A stretch of DNA of 64,000 nt from Marichromatium purpuratum 984 (GTDB lineage: Bacteria > Pseudomonadota > Gammaproteobacteria > Chromatiales > Chromatiaceae): contig NZ_CP007031.1 of NCBI RefSeq assembly GCF_000224005.2, forward strand, positions 2,757,001 through 2,821,000, written 5' to 3'. The position numbers and the translations under genes were made by a program. How positions within the stretch are numbered: the stretch's first letter is position 1; each line of letters starts with the position of its first letter. A model generated the notes under the pieces. It did no database searches, was not told the origin of the DNA, and worked only from the letters and a program-made list of their open reading frames with translations. Shown piece after piece: positions 19,329 through 28,881 of the stretch.

Positions 19329-20756
19329 ATGACCATGGAACTTCTCCCCATCTTTCTCGACATGCAGGGGCAGCCCTGTCTGGTGGTCGGCGGCGGCACC
19401 ACGGCGGCACGCAAAGCCGGCAACCTGCTGCGCGCAGGCGCCGAACTCACCCTGATCTCCCCGGCCCTGAGCGACGAACTCGCCGAGCTGGCCGAGAGCG
19501 GTCGGCTACGCCATCTCGCGCGTTGCTTCGGCCCCGAGGACATCCCCGGCAACCGGCTGGTGATCGCCGCCACCGACGACCGCGACACCAATCATCGCGT
19601 CGCCGAGATCGCCAAGGGACACGGTATCCCGGTCAATGTGGTCGACGACCCCGAGGCCTGCAGCTTCCTGCTGCCCTCGATCGTCGACCGCTCGCCGGTG
19701 GTGATCGCCGTCTCCACCGGACGCGCCTCGCCAGTACTCGCCCGATTGCTGCGCACCCGGCTCGAGGGGCTGATCCCGGCCGGCTATGGACGGCTCGCCG
19801 AACTCTGTCGGCGCTACCGCGCACCGGTCAAGCAGCGCTTCGACGATGCTCGCGATCGGCGCCGATTCTGGGACCGGGTCCTGCTCGGCGGCGTCGCCGA
19901 GCGTATCTTCGCCGGCCAGCAGGACGAGGCCGAACGACTGATCCGCCAGGAGTTGGACACCGACCCCGAACACATCGAGATGGGCGAGGTCTATCTCGTC
20001 GGTGCCGGTCCCGGCGACCCCGACCTGCTCACCTTCCGCGCACTGCGACTGATGCAACAGGCCGACGTGGTGGTCTACGACCGTCTGGTCTCCACCCCGA
20101 TCCTGGAGATGACCCGGCGCGACGCGCGCCGCATCTATGTCGGCAAGCAGCGCAACCATCACGCCATGCGCCAGGAGGAGATCAACCAGTTGCTCGCCGA
20201 ACTGGCCAAGGACGGGCACCGGGTGCTGCGCCTCAAGGGCGGCGACCCGTTCATCTTCGGGCGCGGCGGCGAGGAGATCGACACCCTCGCTGCCGAGGGC
20301 GTGCCCTTCCAGGTCATTCCCGGGATCACCGCCGCCTCCGGCTGCGCCTGCTACAGCGGCATCCCGCTGACCCACAGAGACTACGCGCAATCAGTGACCT
20401 TCGTCACCGGGCATCTCAAGGACGGCACCATCGACCTCAACTGGTCGGCGCTCGCCCAGCCCAACCAGACGGTGGTCTTCTACATGGGCCTGGCGGGGCT
20501 GCCGGTGATCGTCGAGCGGCTGCGCGCGCACGGCGTGGCGGGCGACATGCCGGTGGCGCTGGTGCAGCAGGGCACCACCCACATGCACCGGGTCTATGCC
20601 GGCACGCTCTCGACCATCGTCGAGCAGCTCGCCGCCGACCCGCCGGAGCCGCCGACGCTGATCATCGTCGGCGAAGTGGTACGCCTCCACGACAAGCTCG
20701 GCTGGTTCGAGCCGCCCGAGACCGCCGCCCCGGCCACCAGCGCCCCCACCCCCTGA
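19329..20756 (+). CDS. cysG: Siroheme synthase, trifunctional CysG
   Basis: The 475-aa protein makes siroheme from uroporphyrinogen III. The N-terminal half (1-about 210) is the precorrin-2 dehydrogenase/ferrochelatase: MELLPIFLDMQGQPCLVVGGGTTAARKAG, with the NAD-binding glycine loop. The C-terminal half from about 218 is the SAM uroporphyrinogen-III C-methyltransferase: VYLVGAGPGDPDLLTFRALRLMQQADVVVYDRLV, LRLKGGDPFIFGRGGEE and GIPLTHRDYAQSVTFVTGH. The start is ATG at 19329; a second ATG two codons on could also serve. Siroheme is the cofactor of sulfite reductases, including dissimilatory DsrAB, which fits its place opposite the sulfur-relay genes. Confidence 0.95.
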   Translation: MTMELLPIFLDMQGQPCLVVGGGTTAARKAGNLLRAGAELTLISPALSDELAELAESGRLRHLARCFGPEDIPGNRLVIAATDDRDTNHRVAEIAKGHGIPVNVVDDPEACSFLLPSIVDRSPVVIAVSTGRASPVLARLLRTRLEGLIPAGYGRLAELCRRYRAPVKQRFDDARDRRRFWDRVLLGGVAERIFAGQQDEAERLIRQELDTDPEHIEMGEVYLVGAGPGDPDLLTFRALRLMQQADVVVYDRLVSTPILEMTRRDARRIYVGKQRNHHAMRQEEINQLLAELAKDGHRVLRLKGGDPFIFGRGGEEIDTLAAEGVPFQVIPGITAASGCACYSGIPLTHRDYAQSVTFVTGHLKDGTIDLNWSALAQPNQTVVFYMGLAGLPVIVERLRAHGVAGDMPVALVQQGTTHMHRVYAGTLSTIVEQLAADPPEPPTLIIVGEVVRLHDKLGWFEPPETAAPATSAPTP

Positions 20757-20766
20757 CCTCATCGAT

Positions 20767-20784
20767 CCGCGCCATCGGGCGCGG
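20767..20784 (+). terminator. Weak hairpin downstream of cysG
   Basis: CCGCGCC (20767-20773) pairs with GGCGCGG (20778-20784) around a 4-base loop, 11 bp past the cysG stop. There is no T-run. The rest of the gap to 20975 holds nothing recognised. Confidence 0.35.
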
Positions 20785-20975
20785 CTCGACGGCCACCTCG
20801 CGGCCTCTGTCGAGCGCGCGCCGCCGGACGGGTCCCGCAAACATCCCCTTTTCCCGGATGGTCGCGCCTCGCTGCCCGAACGCCACCCGCGCGCCGGACT
20901 CGACGGCCTGATCGTCCCGGGCACGGCGGGCAGCACCCGACTGCACCACTGACTTCAGGCTTCACCGCAGCGGGT

Positions 20976-22538
20976 TCAGCCCCCGAACAGCAGCCTCAAC
21001 CGCGCTCGCGACGACTTCGCACGAAACGCTCCGAAGACCTCGTCGAAGGCGGCGCGATCGTCCTGCTGCTGCGCCAGCAGCTGACCGATCAAGGCGCCGA
21101 CAGCAAGCAGGGTGTCGCTGTCGGCCTCGCCGGCCTCGAGCATCCGCCGCGCCAGCACGCGCAGACGCTCAGCCTGCACCGCCCGATCCTGGAAACCACC
21201 GAGGTTGTCAAGGAGGTCCTTGGTCTGACGGATCGCCCTGCGGATCTCGCGGCGTGGATAGAGGCTGTGGAAGAACTCCATCATGTAGCGCAGCTTCTTG
21301 CAGCGCTTGCGCAGCGCGTGCAGCGCCTCCGGCGGTGCGTCCGCGCCGATCGCCGTGCCCTCGCGCAGCACCTGACGCACCAGCCGCCGCAACCGGGCGT
21401 CGACCACCGCCTTGACCGGGCGCCGCGCGGCGGGACCCAGCGCCTCGGGCGCGAGCGGGGTGTCGAGGAAATCGTGCCAGTCGGCGAGCAGGCGCGCGCA
21501 GGTCTCGCCGCCGAGCGCATCGGCCAGCGCCCGCTGTGCTGCGGCGTGATCGGCGAGCAGACGCTCGAGCAGGGGATCGAGCGCACCGCGCAGCGCCTCG
21601 GGCAGCCCGGCGCGCTGGTGCGCGAACTGCTCGAGCTGGACGTCAAGATCGCGCACCGGCCCGGTGACCCGCTGCAGCCAGGCAAACCCCTCGCGAAAAG
21701 GCCGCAGCCGCGTCTCCGGGAAGATCGCCCCGAACTGACCGAGCGCCGAGCGGGTGCGCCGGGTCGCCACCCGCAGGTCGTGGAGGAACTCGGGATCGAT
21801 CGCCGCGCGTGCACCCTCGACATTGGCCTCCAACGTTCCGAGCAGCTCGCGCAACACCGCGCGCGCGGCCTGCTCGGCGCTGGTCTCGGGGGCGATGTCG
21901 AGACCGAGCTTGGAGGAGTAATCGCCCGGTCGCCGCCCGATCGCCGCCAGCGCCTCGACTACCACCGACGCCTCGGTCGAGCGCAGCTCCAACGCCCGTT
22001 CGAGCCCGTCGATCAGACGCTCGCGCTGGCGCCGCGCGCCCTGACCGGGCAGCACCCGCAACCGCGGCGCCAAGCCCCCTGCCACGGAGCCGTTCGGGTC
22101 GCGATAGCGCGTGCGCTCGATGGCAAACCTGAGCAAGGTGTGATCATCATCACTCAGCACGCGATGGATCTCGGCCCGAGTATCGAGCTGGATCAGCGGT
22201 AACAGACGCCGCTCCCCACAGCAGCCGAGCAACCGTTCGCGCAGCGCCCCCGCCGGGAGATGCGCCGGAAAGCCCGGTGGTGCGTCGAGTTCGAGCACCA
22301 GCTGACGCTCGCGCGGATCGAGTGGCAGGCGGATCAGGTGCCAGCGTGGACCACGCCCCTGACAGGCGAGCATGGCGCCGTCGCCATGGACCGCCCAATC
22401 GAAGGTGTCGTAATAGACTCGTCGGGTCGACTCGGTCGAGGACGGCGCCAGCCGTCCCTGCCCCCGGACCCAGGTCTCGAGACGTGCAAGCGAGACACCC
22501 GCGGGCAACAGATAGTCATCAGATTCCGATTCGCGCAT
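20976..22538 (-). CDS. CHAD-domain protein with degenerate CYTH-like N-terminus
   Basis: The 520-aa protein has an N-terminal region (about 1-200) that resembles a CYTH triphosphatase fold (STRRVYYDTFDWAVHGDGAMLAC, RRVYYDTFDW being the typical strand). It lacks the clear ExExK start of active members. The C-terminal part (about 225-515) is a CHAD domain, an all-helical region rich in histidine and arginine (HDLRVATRRTRSAL, LHALRKRCKKLRYMMEFF). CHAD domains bind inorganic polyphosphate. The role may be polyphosphate-granule association or phosphate signalling. AGGAG precedes the ATG at 22538. The gene stands alone and is convergent with cysG. Confidence 0.85.
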   Translation of the reverse strand: MRESESDDYLLPAGVSLARLETWVRGQGRLAPSSTESTRRVYYDTFDWAVHGDGAMLACQGRGPRWHLIRLPLDPRERQLVLELDAPPGFPAHLPAGALRERLLGCCGERRLLPLIQLDTRAEIHRVLSDDDHTLLRFAIERTRYRDPNGSVAGGLAPRLRVLPGQGARRQRERLIDGLERALELRSTEASVVVEALAAIGRRPGDYSSKLGLDIAPETSAEQAARAVLRELLGTLEANVEGARAAIDPEFLHDLRVATRRTRSALGQFGAIFPETRLRPFREGFAWLQRVTGPVRDLDVQLEQFAHQRAGLPEALRGALDPLLERLLADHAAAQRALADALGGETCARLLADWHDFLDTPLAPEALGPAARRPVKAVVDARLRRLVRQVLREGTAIGADAPPEALHALRKRCKKLRYMMEFFHSLYPRREIRRAIRQTKDLLDNLGGFQDRAVQAERLRVLARRMLEAGEADSDTLLAVGALIGQLLAQQQDDRAAFDEVFGAFRAKSSRARLRLLFGG

Positions 22539-22774
22539 GAACAGCTCCTGCAGACGGCACCGGCCCCGATTGACACAGCAACCGCTGGCGCGAGGCGTGC
22601 ATTCAACGGGGTGTCGGTGTCATTATGGAAAATTTTCCGGGCAAGGGTGTGCCGGTCCGGCCCGCAGAATCGGAATCGTCACCATTTTGGGCTAGGGTCA
22701 ATGGAACCGGCGGCGCGGCGACGCGCCCTAAATTCATCGACCTCATCCCGAAATCCATACAAGGACATCACATC

Positions 22775-23740
22775 ATGAGCAAGCTCGATCAACTGCGCTC
22801 CATGACCACCGTGGTCGCGGACACCGGCGACTTCGAGTCGATCGTCGAGTACCGCCCCCAGGACGCCACCACCAACCCCTCGCTGATCTACAAGGCGGCG
22901 CAGATGCCGCAGTACCGCGAGCTGGTCGAGGACGCGCTCGATTTCGGCCAGACCAAGGGCAAGGGCGAGGAACGCACCCGCTGGACCATGGACAAGCTGG
23001 CGGTGAACTTCGGCACCGAGATCCTCAAGATCGTCCCCGGCCGGGTCTCCACCGAGATCGACGCGCGGCTGTCGTTCGACACCGAGGCCACGGTGCGTCG
23101 TGCCGAGGGCCTGGTCGAACTCTACGAGGCCGCCGGCGTCGATCCGCGCGAGCGGGTGCTGTTCAAGATCGCCTCGACCTGGGAGGGCATCCGCGCTGCC
23201 GAGCGACTCGAGCGTCAGGGCATCCACTGCAACCTGACCCTGCTGTTCAGCTTCGCCCAGGCGGTGGCCTGCGCCGAGGCCGGGGTCACCCTGATCTCGC
23301 CCTTCGTCGGTCGCATCCTCGACTGGTACAAGAACGCCGAGAACGTCGCCGGCTACCCCGCCGACGAGGACCCGGGCGTGTGCTCGGTCACCCGTATCTA
23401 CAACTACTACAAGCGTCACGGCTACCAGACCGCGGTGATGGGCGCGAGCTTCCGCAATCTCGACGAGATCCTCGAGCTTGCCGGCTGCGACCTGCTGACC
23501 ATCTCCCCGGCGCTGCTCGGCGAGCTGGCCTCGACCGACGGCGAGGTCTGCCGCCGACTCGACCCCGAGCGTGCCCAGGGCATGGAGATCGAACGGGTCA
23601 GCTTCGACGAGACCAGCTTCCGCTGGGCGCTCAACGAGGATGCCATGGCCACCGAGAAGCTCGCCGAGGGCATCCGACTGTTCGCCGCCGACACCCGCAA
23701 GCTCGAACAGTTCACCCGCGAGGTCTGCAAACATTGCTGA
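22775..23740 (+). CDS. tal: Transaldolase
   Basis: Transaldolase moves a dihydroxyacetone unit between sugar phosphates in the non-oxidative pentose phosphate pathway. The 321-aa sequence is TalB-like: [23 protein letters not shown] at the start, [10 protein letters not shown] with the active-site Asp, the Schiff-base lysine in [12 protein letters not shown], and [32 protein letters not shown]. Homology begins at the ATG at 22775, although the frame is open back to 22625. Its stop codon lies inside the start region of ksgA, so the two are probably translated in tandem. Confidence 0.95.
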   Translation: MSKLDQLRSMTTVVADTGDFESIVEYRPQDATTNPSLIYKAAQMPQYRELVEDALDFGQTKGKGEERTRWTMDKLAVNFGTEILKIVPGRVSTEIDARLSFDTEATVRRAEGLVELYEAAGVDPRERVLFKIASTWEGIRAAERLERQGIHCNLTLLFSFAQAVACAEAGVTLISPFVGRILDWYKNAENVAGYPADEDPGVCSVTRIYNYYKRHGYQTAVMGASFRNLDEILELAGCDLLTISPALLGELASTDGEVCRRLDPERAQGMEIERVSFDETSFRWALNEDAMATEKLAEGIRLFAADTRKLEQFTREVCKHC

Positions 23741-24543
23741 CACCACACCAGCCCCGTAAGCGCTTCGGGCAGAACTTCCTCCACGACCAGGGCGTGATCG
23801 CCCGTATCCATGCCGCCATCGCCGCGCGCCCCGGCGAACGCCTGGTCGAGATCGGTCCCGGCCAGGGGGCGATCACCGCCGGACTGCTCGAGGCCGTGGG
23901 GGAGCTCGACGTGGTCGAACTCGATCGCGACCTGATCGAGCCGCTGCGCGCGCGACTCGGCGGGCGCGGCACCCTGCGCATCCATAACGTCGACGCGCTG
24001 AAGTTCGACCTCTGCGCGCTGCGCCAGGGGCCGGAGGAGCGGGTGCGAGTGGTCGGCAACCTGCCCTACAACATATCCACACCGCTGCTGTTCCACTTCC
24101 TCGCCCAGTCGCGCTGTCTCGCCGACCTGCACCTGATGCTGCAGAAGGAGGTGGTCGATCGCATGGTCGCCGAGCCCGGCAGCAAGATCTATGGCCGGCT
24201 CTCGGTGATGGTGCAAACCCAGTGCCGAGCGCGCAGCCTGTTGCGCATCGGACCCGGCGCCTTCAACCCAGCCCCCAAGGTCGACTCCGCGGTGGTGCGC
24301 CTGGAGCCGGTCGCCGAGCGCTATCCGCTCGCCGACCCCGAGCACCACGCCCGCATCGTCGCCGCTGCCTTCGGCCAGCGACGCAAGACCCTGCGCAACA
24401 GCCTCTCCGGGCTGGTCACGCCCGAGCAGTTCGCACGCGCCGGGATCGATCCGGTGCGGCGCGCCGAGACCCTCTCGGTGACCGAATACGCCACCCTGGC
24501 CAACGCCGCGACTTGCAAAGCCCCGCGGGAGACAGAAGACTAA
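23734..24543 (+). CDS. ksgA: 16S rRNA dimethyladenosine transferase KsgA/RsmA
   Basis: KsgA dimethylates two adjacent adenines in helix 45 of 16S rRNA, a late step in small-subunit assembly. The sequence has the [10 protein letters not shown] start, the SAM-binding [11 protein letters not shown], and the catalytic [10 protein letters not shown] motif. From the TTG at 23734 it is 269 aa, close to the usual 270; GCGAGG lies 10 bases upstream and no ATG is available. The start overlaps the transaldolase stop by 7 bases. Coupling to transaldolase is unusual, as ksgA commonly sits with pdxA or apaGH. Confidence 0.93.
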   Translation: MLTPHQPRKRFGQNFLHDQGVIARIHAAIAARPGERLVEIGPGQGAITAGLLEAVGELDVVELDRDLIEPLRARLGGRGTLRIHNVDALKFDLCALRQGPEERVRVVGNLPYNISTPLLFHFLAQSRCLADLHLMLQKEVVDRMVAEPGSKIYGRLSVMVQTQCRARSLLRIGPGAFNPAPKVDSAVVRLEPVAERYPLADPEHHARIVAAAFGQRRKTLRNSLSGLVTPEQFARAGIDPVRRAETLSVTEYATLANAATCKAPRETED

Positions 24544-24579
24544 GGGTTTTTTCGACGACAGACTCGAAGAGGTTCACAC

Positions 24580-27012
24580 ATGCCGGATGAGCGATTGGAC
24601 GAGGACGACGTGATCGAGGCGGAGGCCGAGGAGACGGCCTCGCGTTCGGAGCCGGTCACGCTCGCACGCGCCAACGACGTCCTGCCGACCGAGCTGCCCC
24701 TGCTGCCGGTCGCCGCCCGCCCCTTGTTCCCCGCTCAGGCGGTGCCGCTGACGATGAGCGCCGAGCACTGGGCGCCGACGCTGCAGCGGGTGGCCGACAG
24801 CGAGCACAAGATCCTCGGCGTGGTACTGGTCGGGGCCGAGCGCTCAGAGGAGGCCGGCGCCGATGACTTCTACACCATCGGCACCGCCTGTCGAGTGCAC
24901 CGTATCCATCACCAGGACGGCCAGCTGCAAGTGCTCGTCGAGTGCCTGCAGCGCTTCCGGCTCGCCGGCTGGCTCGCGCGCGAGGCACCCTTCAGCGCCC
25001 GGGTCGAGTACCTGCCTGAGCCCGACGGCGGCCCCGACAGCGAGATCAAGGCCTATGCCATGGCGGTGATCAACACCATCAAGGAGTTGCTCCCGCTCAA
25101 TCCGCTCTATGTCGAGGAACTGCGCATGTTCCTCGATCGCTTCGGCCCCGATGATCCATCGCGACTGGCCGACTTCGCCGCCTCCAGCATCACCACCTCC
25201 AACGCCGAGCAGCTCCAGGACGTGCTCGAGACCCTGCCGCTGCTGCCGCGCATGGAAAAGCTGCTGGTGCTGCTCAACACCGAACTCGAACTGGCGCGCG
25301 CCCAGCACAAGATTCGCCGCAGCGTCGAGGAGAAGATGCAGAAGCATCAGCGCGAGTTCTTCCTCCGCGAGCAGCTCAAGGCGATCCAGAAGGAGCTGGG
25401 CATCGCCAAGGACGACCGCACCGCCGAGATCGATCGCATCGAGGCGCGCATCGCCGAACTCGATCTCACCGAGCAGGCGGCCAAGCGCGTCGAGGAAGAA
25501 CTCGACAAGCTGCGTATCCTCGAGACCGGCTCGCCGGAGTACGCCGTCACCCGCAACTATCTCGACTGGGTGAGCCTGCTGCCCTGGGGCCGACACTCGA
25601 CCGACAGGCTCGATCTCAAGCGCGCACGCCGCGTGCTCGATCGCGACCACTACGGGCTCGAGGACGTCAAGCGACGCATCCTCGAGTTCCTCGCCGTCGG
25701 CATCCATCGCGGCGAGATCGCCGGCTCGATCATCCTCCTGGTCGGCCCACCCGGTGTCGGCAAGACCTCGATCGGGCGCTCGATCGCCGACGCCCTGGGT
25801 CGGCGCTTCTATCGCTTCTCGGTCGGCGGCATCCGCGACGAGGCCGAGATCAAGGGGCATCGACGCACCTATATCGGCGCCATGCCCGGCAAGTTCGTGC
25901 AGGCGATGAAAGACGCCGGCACCGCCAACCCGGTGATCCTGCTCGACGAGATCGACAAGATCGGCGCCTCCTACCACGGCGACCCAGCCTCGGCGCTGCT
26001 CGAGGTACTCGATCCGGAGCAGAACGGCGATTTCCTCGACCACTATCTCGACCTGCGCCTCGATCTCTCCAAGGTGCTGTTCGTGTGCACCGCCAACCAA
26101 CTCGACACCATCCCCGGCCCACTGCTCGACCGCATGGAGGTGATCCAGCTCTCCGGCTACATCGCCGAGGAGAAGCTGCAGATCGCGCGCAAATACCTGC
26201 TGCCGCGCCAGATTGAGCGCGCCGGTCTGGAGAAGGGCGCGGTCAAGCTCGACACCCGCACCCTGCGCGCGCTGATCGAGGGCTATGCCCGCGATGCCGG
26301 GGTGCGCCGACTCGAGAAACAGCTCGGAAAGATCGTGCGCAAGGTCGCCGTCGAGCTGCTCGAGGACGCCGAGGCCCCAGTGGTGATCGGTCGCGACCAG
26401 CTCCAGGGTTATCTCGGCAGCCCGGTGTTCCGCGACGAGCGCAAACTCTCCGGACCGGGCGTGGTCACCGGGCTGGCGTGGACGGCGATGGGCGGCGCCA
26501 CGCTGTCGATCGAGGCGGCGCGCACCCACGGCTTCAACCGCGGCTTCAAGCTCACCGGCCAGCTCGGCGAGGTGATGAAGGAATCGGCCGAGATCGCCTA
26601 CGGCTATCTGGTCGGCAACGCCGCGCGCTTCGGTGTCGACCCGGACTTCTTCGAGCACGCCTTCATCCATCTCCACGTCCCCGCCGGGGCCACCCCCAAG
26701 GACGGTCCCTCAGCCGGCATCACCATCGCCAGCGCGCTGCTCTCGCTGGCCCGCGGCGAGCCGATACGACGCATCGCCATGACCGGCGAGATCACCCTCA
26801 CCGGCGAGGTCTTTCCGGTCGGCGGCATCCGCGAGAAGCTGATCGCCGCGCGCCGCGCCGGGATCAAGGAGATCGTGCTGCCGGTCGACAACCGGGGTGA
26901 GTTCGACGAGGTCCCGGAGCATGTGCGCAAGGGCCTGACGGTGCACTTCGCCACGCACTTCGACGACCTGCTGCCGCTGCTGTTCGCGCCACGCGGGCGC
27001 AAGCGCGGCTGA
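24580..27012 (+). CDS. lon: ATP-dependent protease Lon
   Basis: Lon degrades misfolded and regulatory proteins in the cytoplasm. The 810-aa protein has an N-terminal LON substrate domain ([19 protein letters not shown]), a coiled coil around 240-290, and an AAA+ module with Walker A GPPGVGKT at 389-396 and Walker B VILLDEID. The C-terminal Ser-Lys protease has Ser711 in DGPSAG and Lys753 in [10 protein letters not shown]; the 42-residue spacing is normal. An acidic N-terminal tail of about 25 residues ([16 protein letters not shown]) precedes the LON domain. It is probably one of two Lon-like proteases in the cell, as often in gammaproteobacteria, but that cannot be seen here. No heat-shock promoter was recognised. 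Confidence 0.95.
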   Translation: MPDERLDEDDVIEAEAEETASRSEPVTLARANDVLPTELPLLPVAARPLFPAQAVPLTMSAEHWAPTLQRVADSEHKILGVVLVGAERSEEAGADDFYTIGTACRVHRIHHQDGQLQVLVECLQRFRLAGWLAREAPFSARVEYLPEPDGGPDSEIKAYAMAVINTIKELLPLNPLYVEELRMFLDRFGPDDPSRLADFAASSITTSNAEQLQDVLETLPLLPRMEKLLVLLNTELELARAQHKIRRSVEEKMQKHQREFFLREQLKAIQKELGIAKDDRTAEIDRIEARIAELDLTEQAAKRVEEELDKLRILETGSPEYAVTRNYLDWVSLLPWGRHSTDRLDLKRARRVLDRDHYGLEDVKRRILEFLAVGIHRGEIAGSIILLVGPPGVGKTSIGRSIADALGRRFYRFSVGGIRDEAEIKGHRRTYIGAMPGKFVQAMKDAGTANPVILLDEIDKIGASYHGDPASALLEVLDPEQNGDFLDHYLDLRLDLSKVLFVCTANQLDTIPGPLLDRMEVIQLSGYIAEEKLQIARKYLLPRQIERAGLEKGAVKLDTRTLRALIEGYARDAGVRRLEKQLGKIVRKVAVELLEDAEAPVVIGRDQLQGYLGSPVFRDERKLSGPGVVTGLAWTAMGGATLSIEAARTHGFNRGFKLTGQLGEVMKESAEIAYGYLVGNAARFGVDPDFFEHAFIHLHVPAGATPKDGPSAGITIASALLSLARGEPIRRIAMTGEITLTGEVFPVGGIREKLIAARRAGIKEIVLPVDNRGEFDEVPEHVRKGLTVHFATHFDDLLPLLFAPRGRKRG

Positions 27013-27021
27013 ACCCCGCCC

Positions 27022-27042
27022 GCCCCACGGTGGACGTGGGGC
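27022..27042 (+). terminator. Hairpin downstream of lon
   Basis: GCCCCACG (27022-27029) pairs perfectly with CGTGGGGC (27035-27042) around a 5-base loop, 10 bp after the lon stop and in the gap to the convergent MocR gene. Confidence 0.5.
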
Positions 27043-27118
27043 CGCCCGCGCCGACGACCAGATCGACGAGGCGGACTGACAAGGCCGGGGCTGTCTCCAG
27101 CGCGCTGTCGGAGCCCCC

Positions 27119-28540
27119 TCACCCCTCGGCCAGCTCGTGCGCCAGCGCGCCGAGCCGGCGCAGCGCGCGTTCCACCGCCGGGGTCCAGGGCACCGCGGCG
27201 TTGAGCCGCAGACAGTCGCGATACTTGCCGCTGGCCGAGAACATCGGCCCGGGGGCGATGCTGATCCCCTCGCGATGGGCGCGCGCGTGCAGCGCCATGC
27301 TGTCGATCCCCGCCGGCAGCTGCAGCCACAGCAGGAAACCGCCGCTCGGTCGGGTCACCCGGGTGCCGGGCGGGAAATGCCGCTCGACGGCATGACGCAT
27401 CCGCCCCACCGCCAGCGCAAACCCTGCGCTGACTTCGCGCAGATGACGCAGATAGGCACCGCTGGCGAGCAGCTCGGCGAGGGCGAGCTGGAGCACCGAG
27501 GGGGCGGCCAGGTTGGTGGCGTACTTGAGGAACTCGATACGCTCGAACTCGACGCCCGGCGCGACCCAGCCCACCCGCATCCCCGGCGACAGGGTCTTGG
27601 AGAAGGAGCCGCAGTAGATCACCCCGCCGCCCCGGTCATAGCGCTTGGCGGTGTCCGGGCGCACCCCGGAGAAGGCCAGGTCGCCGTAGATGTCGTCCTC
27701 GATCAGCGCCACCCCGTGAGCGGCCAGCAGCTCGGTCAGGGCACGCTTGCGCGCGCTCGAGAGCACCGCGCCGAGCGGGTTGCTGAAGTTGGTGGTGACG
27801 ATACAGGCGGCCACCGACCACTGCTCCAGGGCGAAGCCGAGTGCCTCCAGACTGATGCCCTGGGCCGGATCGGTGGGGATCTCCAGCGCCTGCAGCCCGA
27901 GCGCATCGAGCGCCTGCAGCAACCCGTAGTAGGTCGGTGACTCCACCGCCACCACGTCGCCGGGACGGGTGAGCGCGCGCAGCGCCAGGGTCACCGCCTC
28001 CAGGCAACCGCTGGTGATCAGCAAGGCGTCCGGGTGCAAGGGAGTGCCGTGTGCGCTCAGGTGGCGGGCGACCTGACGACGCAGCGCCTCGAGCCCGGGC
28101 GGGAAGGCGCAGTCGATGGCCGTGTCGGGGTGGCGTCGGTAGGCGGTGGCCACCGCTCGCGCCAGCGCCTTGCGCGGCAGCAGCCGGGGATCGGGCACCG
28201 CCGCGCCGAGCTGGACGAAAGCCGGGTCGTTGGCCGCCTGCAGCAACCGCAACACCATGTCCTGTCCGCGCACCGGCGCCGGTGCCGGGGGCGGCGTCGA
28301 GATCGCCGGCTGGGCCGCCTGGGTCGGCGCCTGCACGTAATAGCCTGAACGTGCCCGCGCCCGCACCCGCCCCTGCGCCTCGAGCCGGTGCAACGCCTCA
28401 AGCACGGTGCCGATGCTCACCCCGAACTCGCGTGCCAGTCGTCGCACCCCGGGCAGCCGTTCGCCCGGGCGATAGAGCCCGTCGCGCATGCGCGTCTCCA
28501 GCGCGGCGGCGATCTCGGCATAGCGATAGGATGTCGACAT
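27119..28540 (-). CDS. MocR/PdxR-type regulator (GntR HTH fused to aminotransferase fold)
   Basis: The 473-aa protein starts with a GntR-type winged HTH (about 1-72: YAEIAAALETRMRDGLYRPGERLPGVRRLAREFGVSIGTVLEALHRLEAQG). It continues as a type I PLP aminotransferase fold (about 110-470) with the PLP-binding lysine in GSFSKTLSPGMRVGW and the Asp in IEDDIYGDLAFSG. MocR proteins use PLP as a ligand and usually regulate vitamin B6, GABA or transporter genes. The ATG at 28540 was chosen because the HTH begins there. Three TGTACC/GGTACA elements lie directly upstream, probably its own operator, and a small membrane-protein gene diverges beyond them. Confidence 0.9.
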   Translation of the reverse strand: MSTSYRYAEIAAALETRMRDGLYRPGERLPGVRRLAREFGVSIGTVLEALHRLEAQGRVRARARSGYYVQAPTQAAQPAISTPPPAPAPVRGQDMVLRLLQAANDPAFVQLGAAVPDPRLLPRKALARAVATAYRRHPDTAIDCAFPPGLEALRRQVARHLSAHGTPLHPDALLITSGCLEAVTLALRALTRPGDVVAVESPTYYGLLQALDALGLQALEIPTDPAQGISLEALGFALEQWSVAACIVTTNFSNPLGAVLSSARKRALTELLAAHGVALIEDDIYGDLAFSGVRPDTAKRYDRGGGVIYCGSFSKTLSPGMRVGWVAPGVEFERIEFLKYATNLAAPSVLQLALAELLASGAYLRHLREVSAGFALAVGRMRHAVERHFPPGTRVTRPSGGFLLWLQLPAGIDSMALHARAHREGISIAPGPMFSASGKYRDCLRLNAAVPWTPAVERALRRLGALAHELAEG

Positions 28541-28544
28541 AACA

Positions 28545-28600
28545 GGTACAGTTTCCCGACAACCGACCGGTACAGATGGCACGAGAGCGACAACTGTACC
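28545..28600. promoter_or_regulatory. Putative MocR operator: three GGTACAG half-sites
   Basis: GGTACAGTT at 28545-28553, GGTACAG at 28569-28575 and the inverse AACTGTACC at 28592-28600 lie within 56 bp in front of the MocR gene. The outer two are exact reverse complements over nine bases. The direct-plus-inverted layout fits binding by a dimeric GntR/MocR protein and would cover the MocR promoter. Confidence 0.6.
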
Positions 28601-28687
28601 AGTCATTTTCCTTGGATTTGTCTCTGTGCCCGCTGCAGCGTGACGCCTAGCCTAATGACTCGCAAGCTTAGGCAGGAGGAGGACGGG

Positions 28688-28825
28688 ATGTCGACATCGA
28701 GGGGACGACAGGCACTGGGATGGCTCGCGGCGCTCGCGGCACTGCTCGCCATCGTCGTGCTGGGCACGGAGATCGGCCCGCCGGTGGCCGGGGAGACAGT
28801 GCCCGCGTGCCGCGCCTGTCCGTGA
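28688..28825 (+). CDS. 45-aa single-pass membrane peptide with C-terminal CxxC
   Basis: A very strong ribosome site (GGCAGGAGGAGG) ends about 8 bases before an ATG that opens a 45-residue frame. The peptide has a short basic N-terminus (STSRGRQ), a membrane segment (LGWLAALAALLAIVVLG) and a short tail ending ACRACP, with a CxxC pair. It could be a small membrane protein or a signal-peptide-like lead; no longer frame continues. It diverges from the MocR regulator, with the operator-like repeats about 90 bases upstream, so it may be the regulated gene. No family is recognised; evidence for translation is the Shine-Dalgarno and the amphipathic layout. Confidence 0.5.
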   Translation: MSTSRGRQALGWLAALAALLAIVVLGTEIGPPVAGETVPACRACP

Positions 28826-28881
28826 GCGGTGCGGGTGCGGCGACGGCGCCCGGCGGGCGACGGCGCCACCGGAACGGCGGT

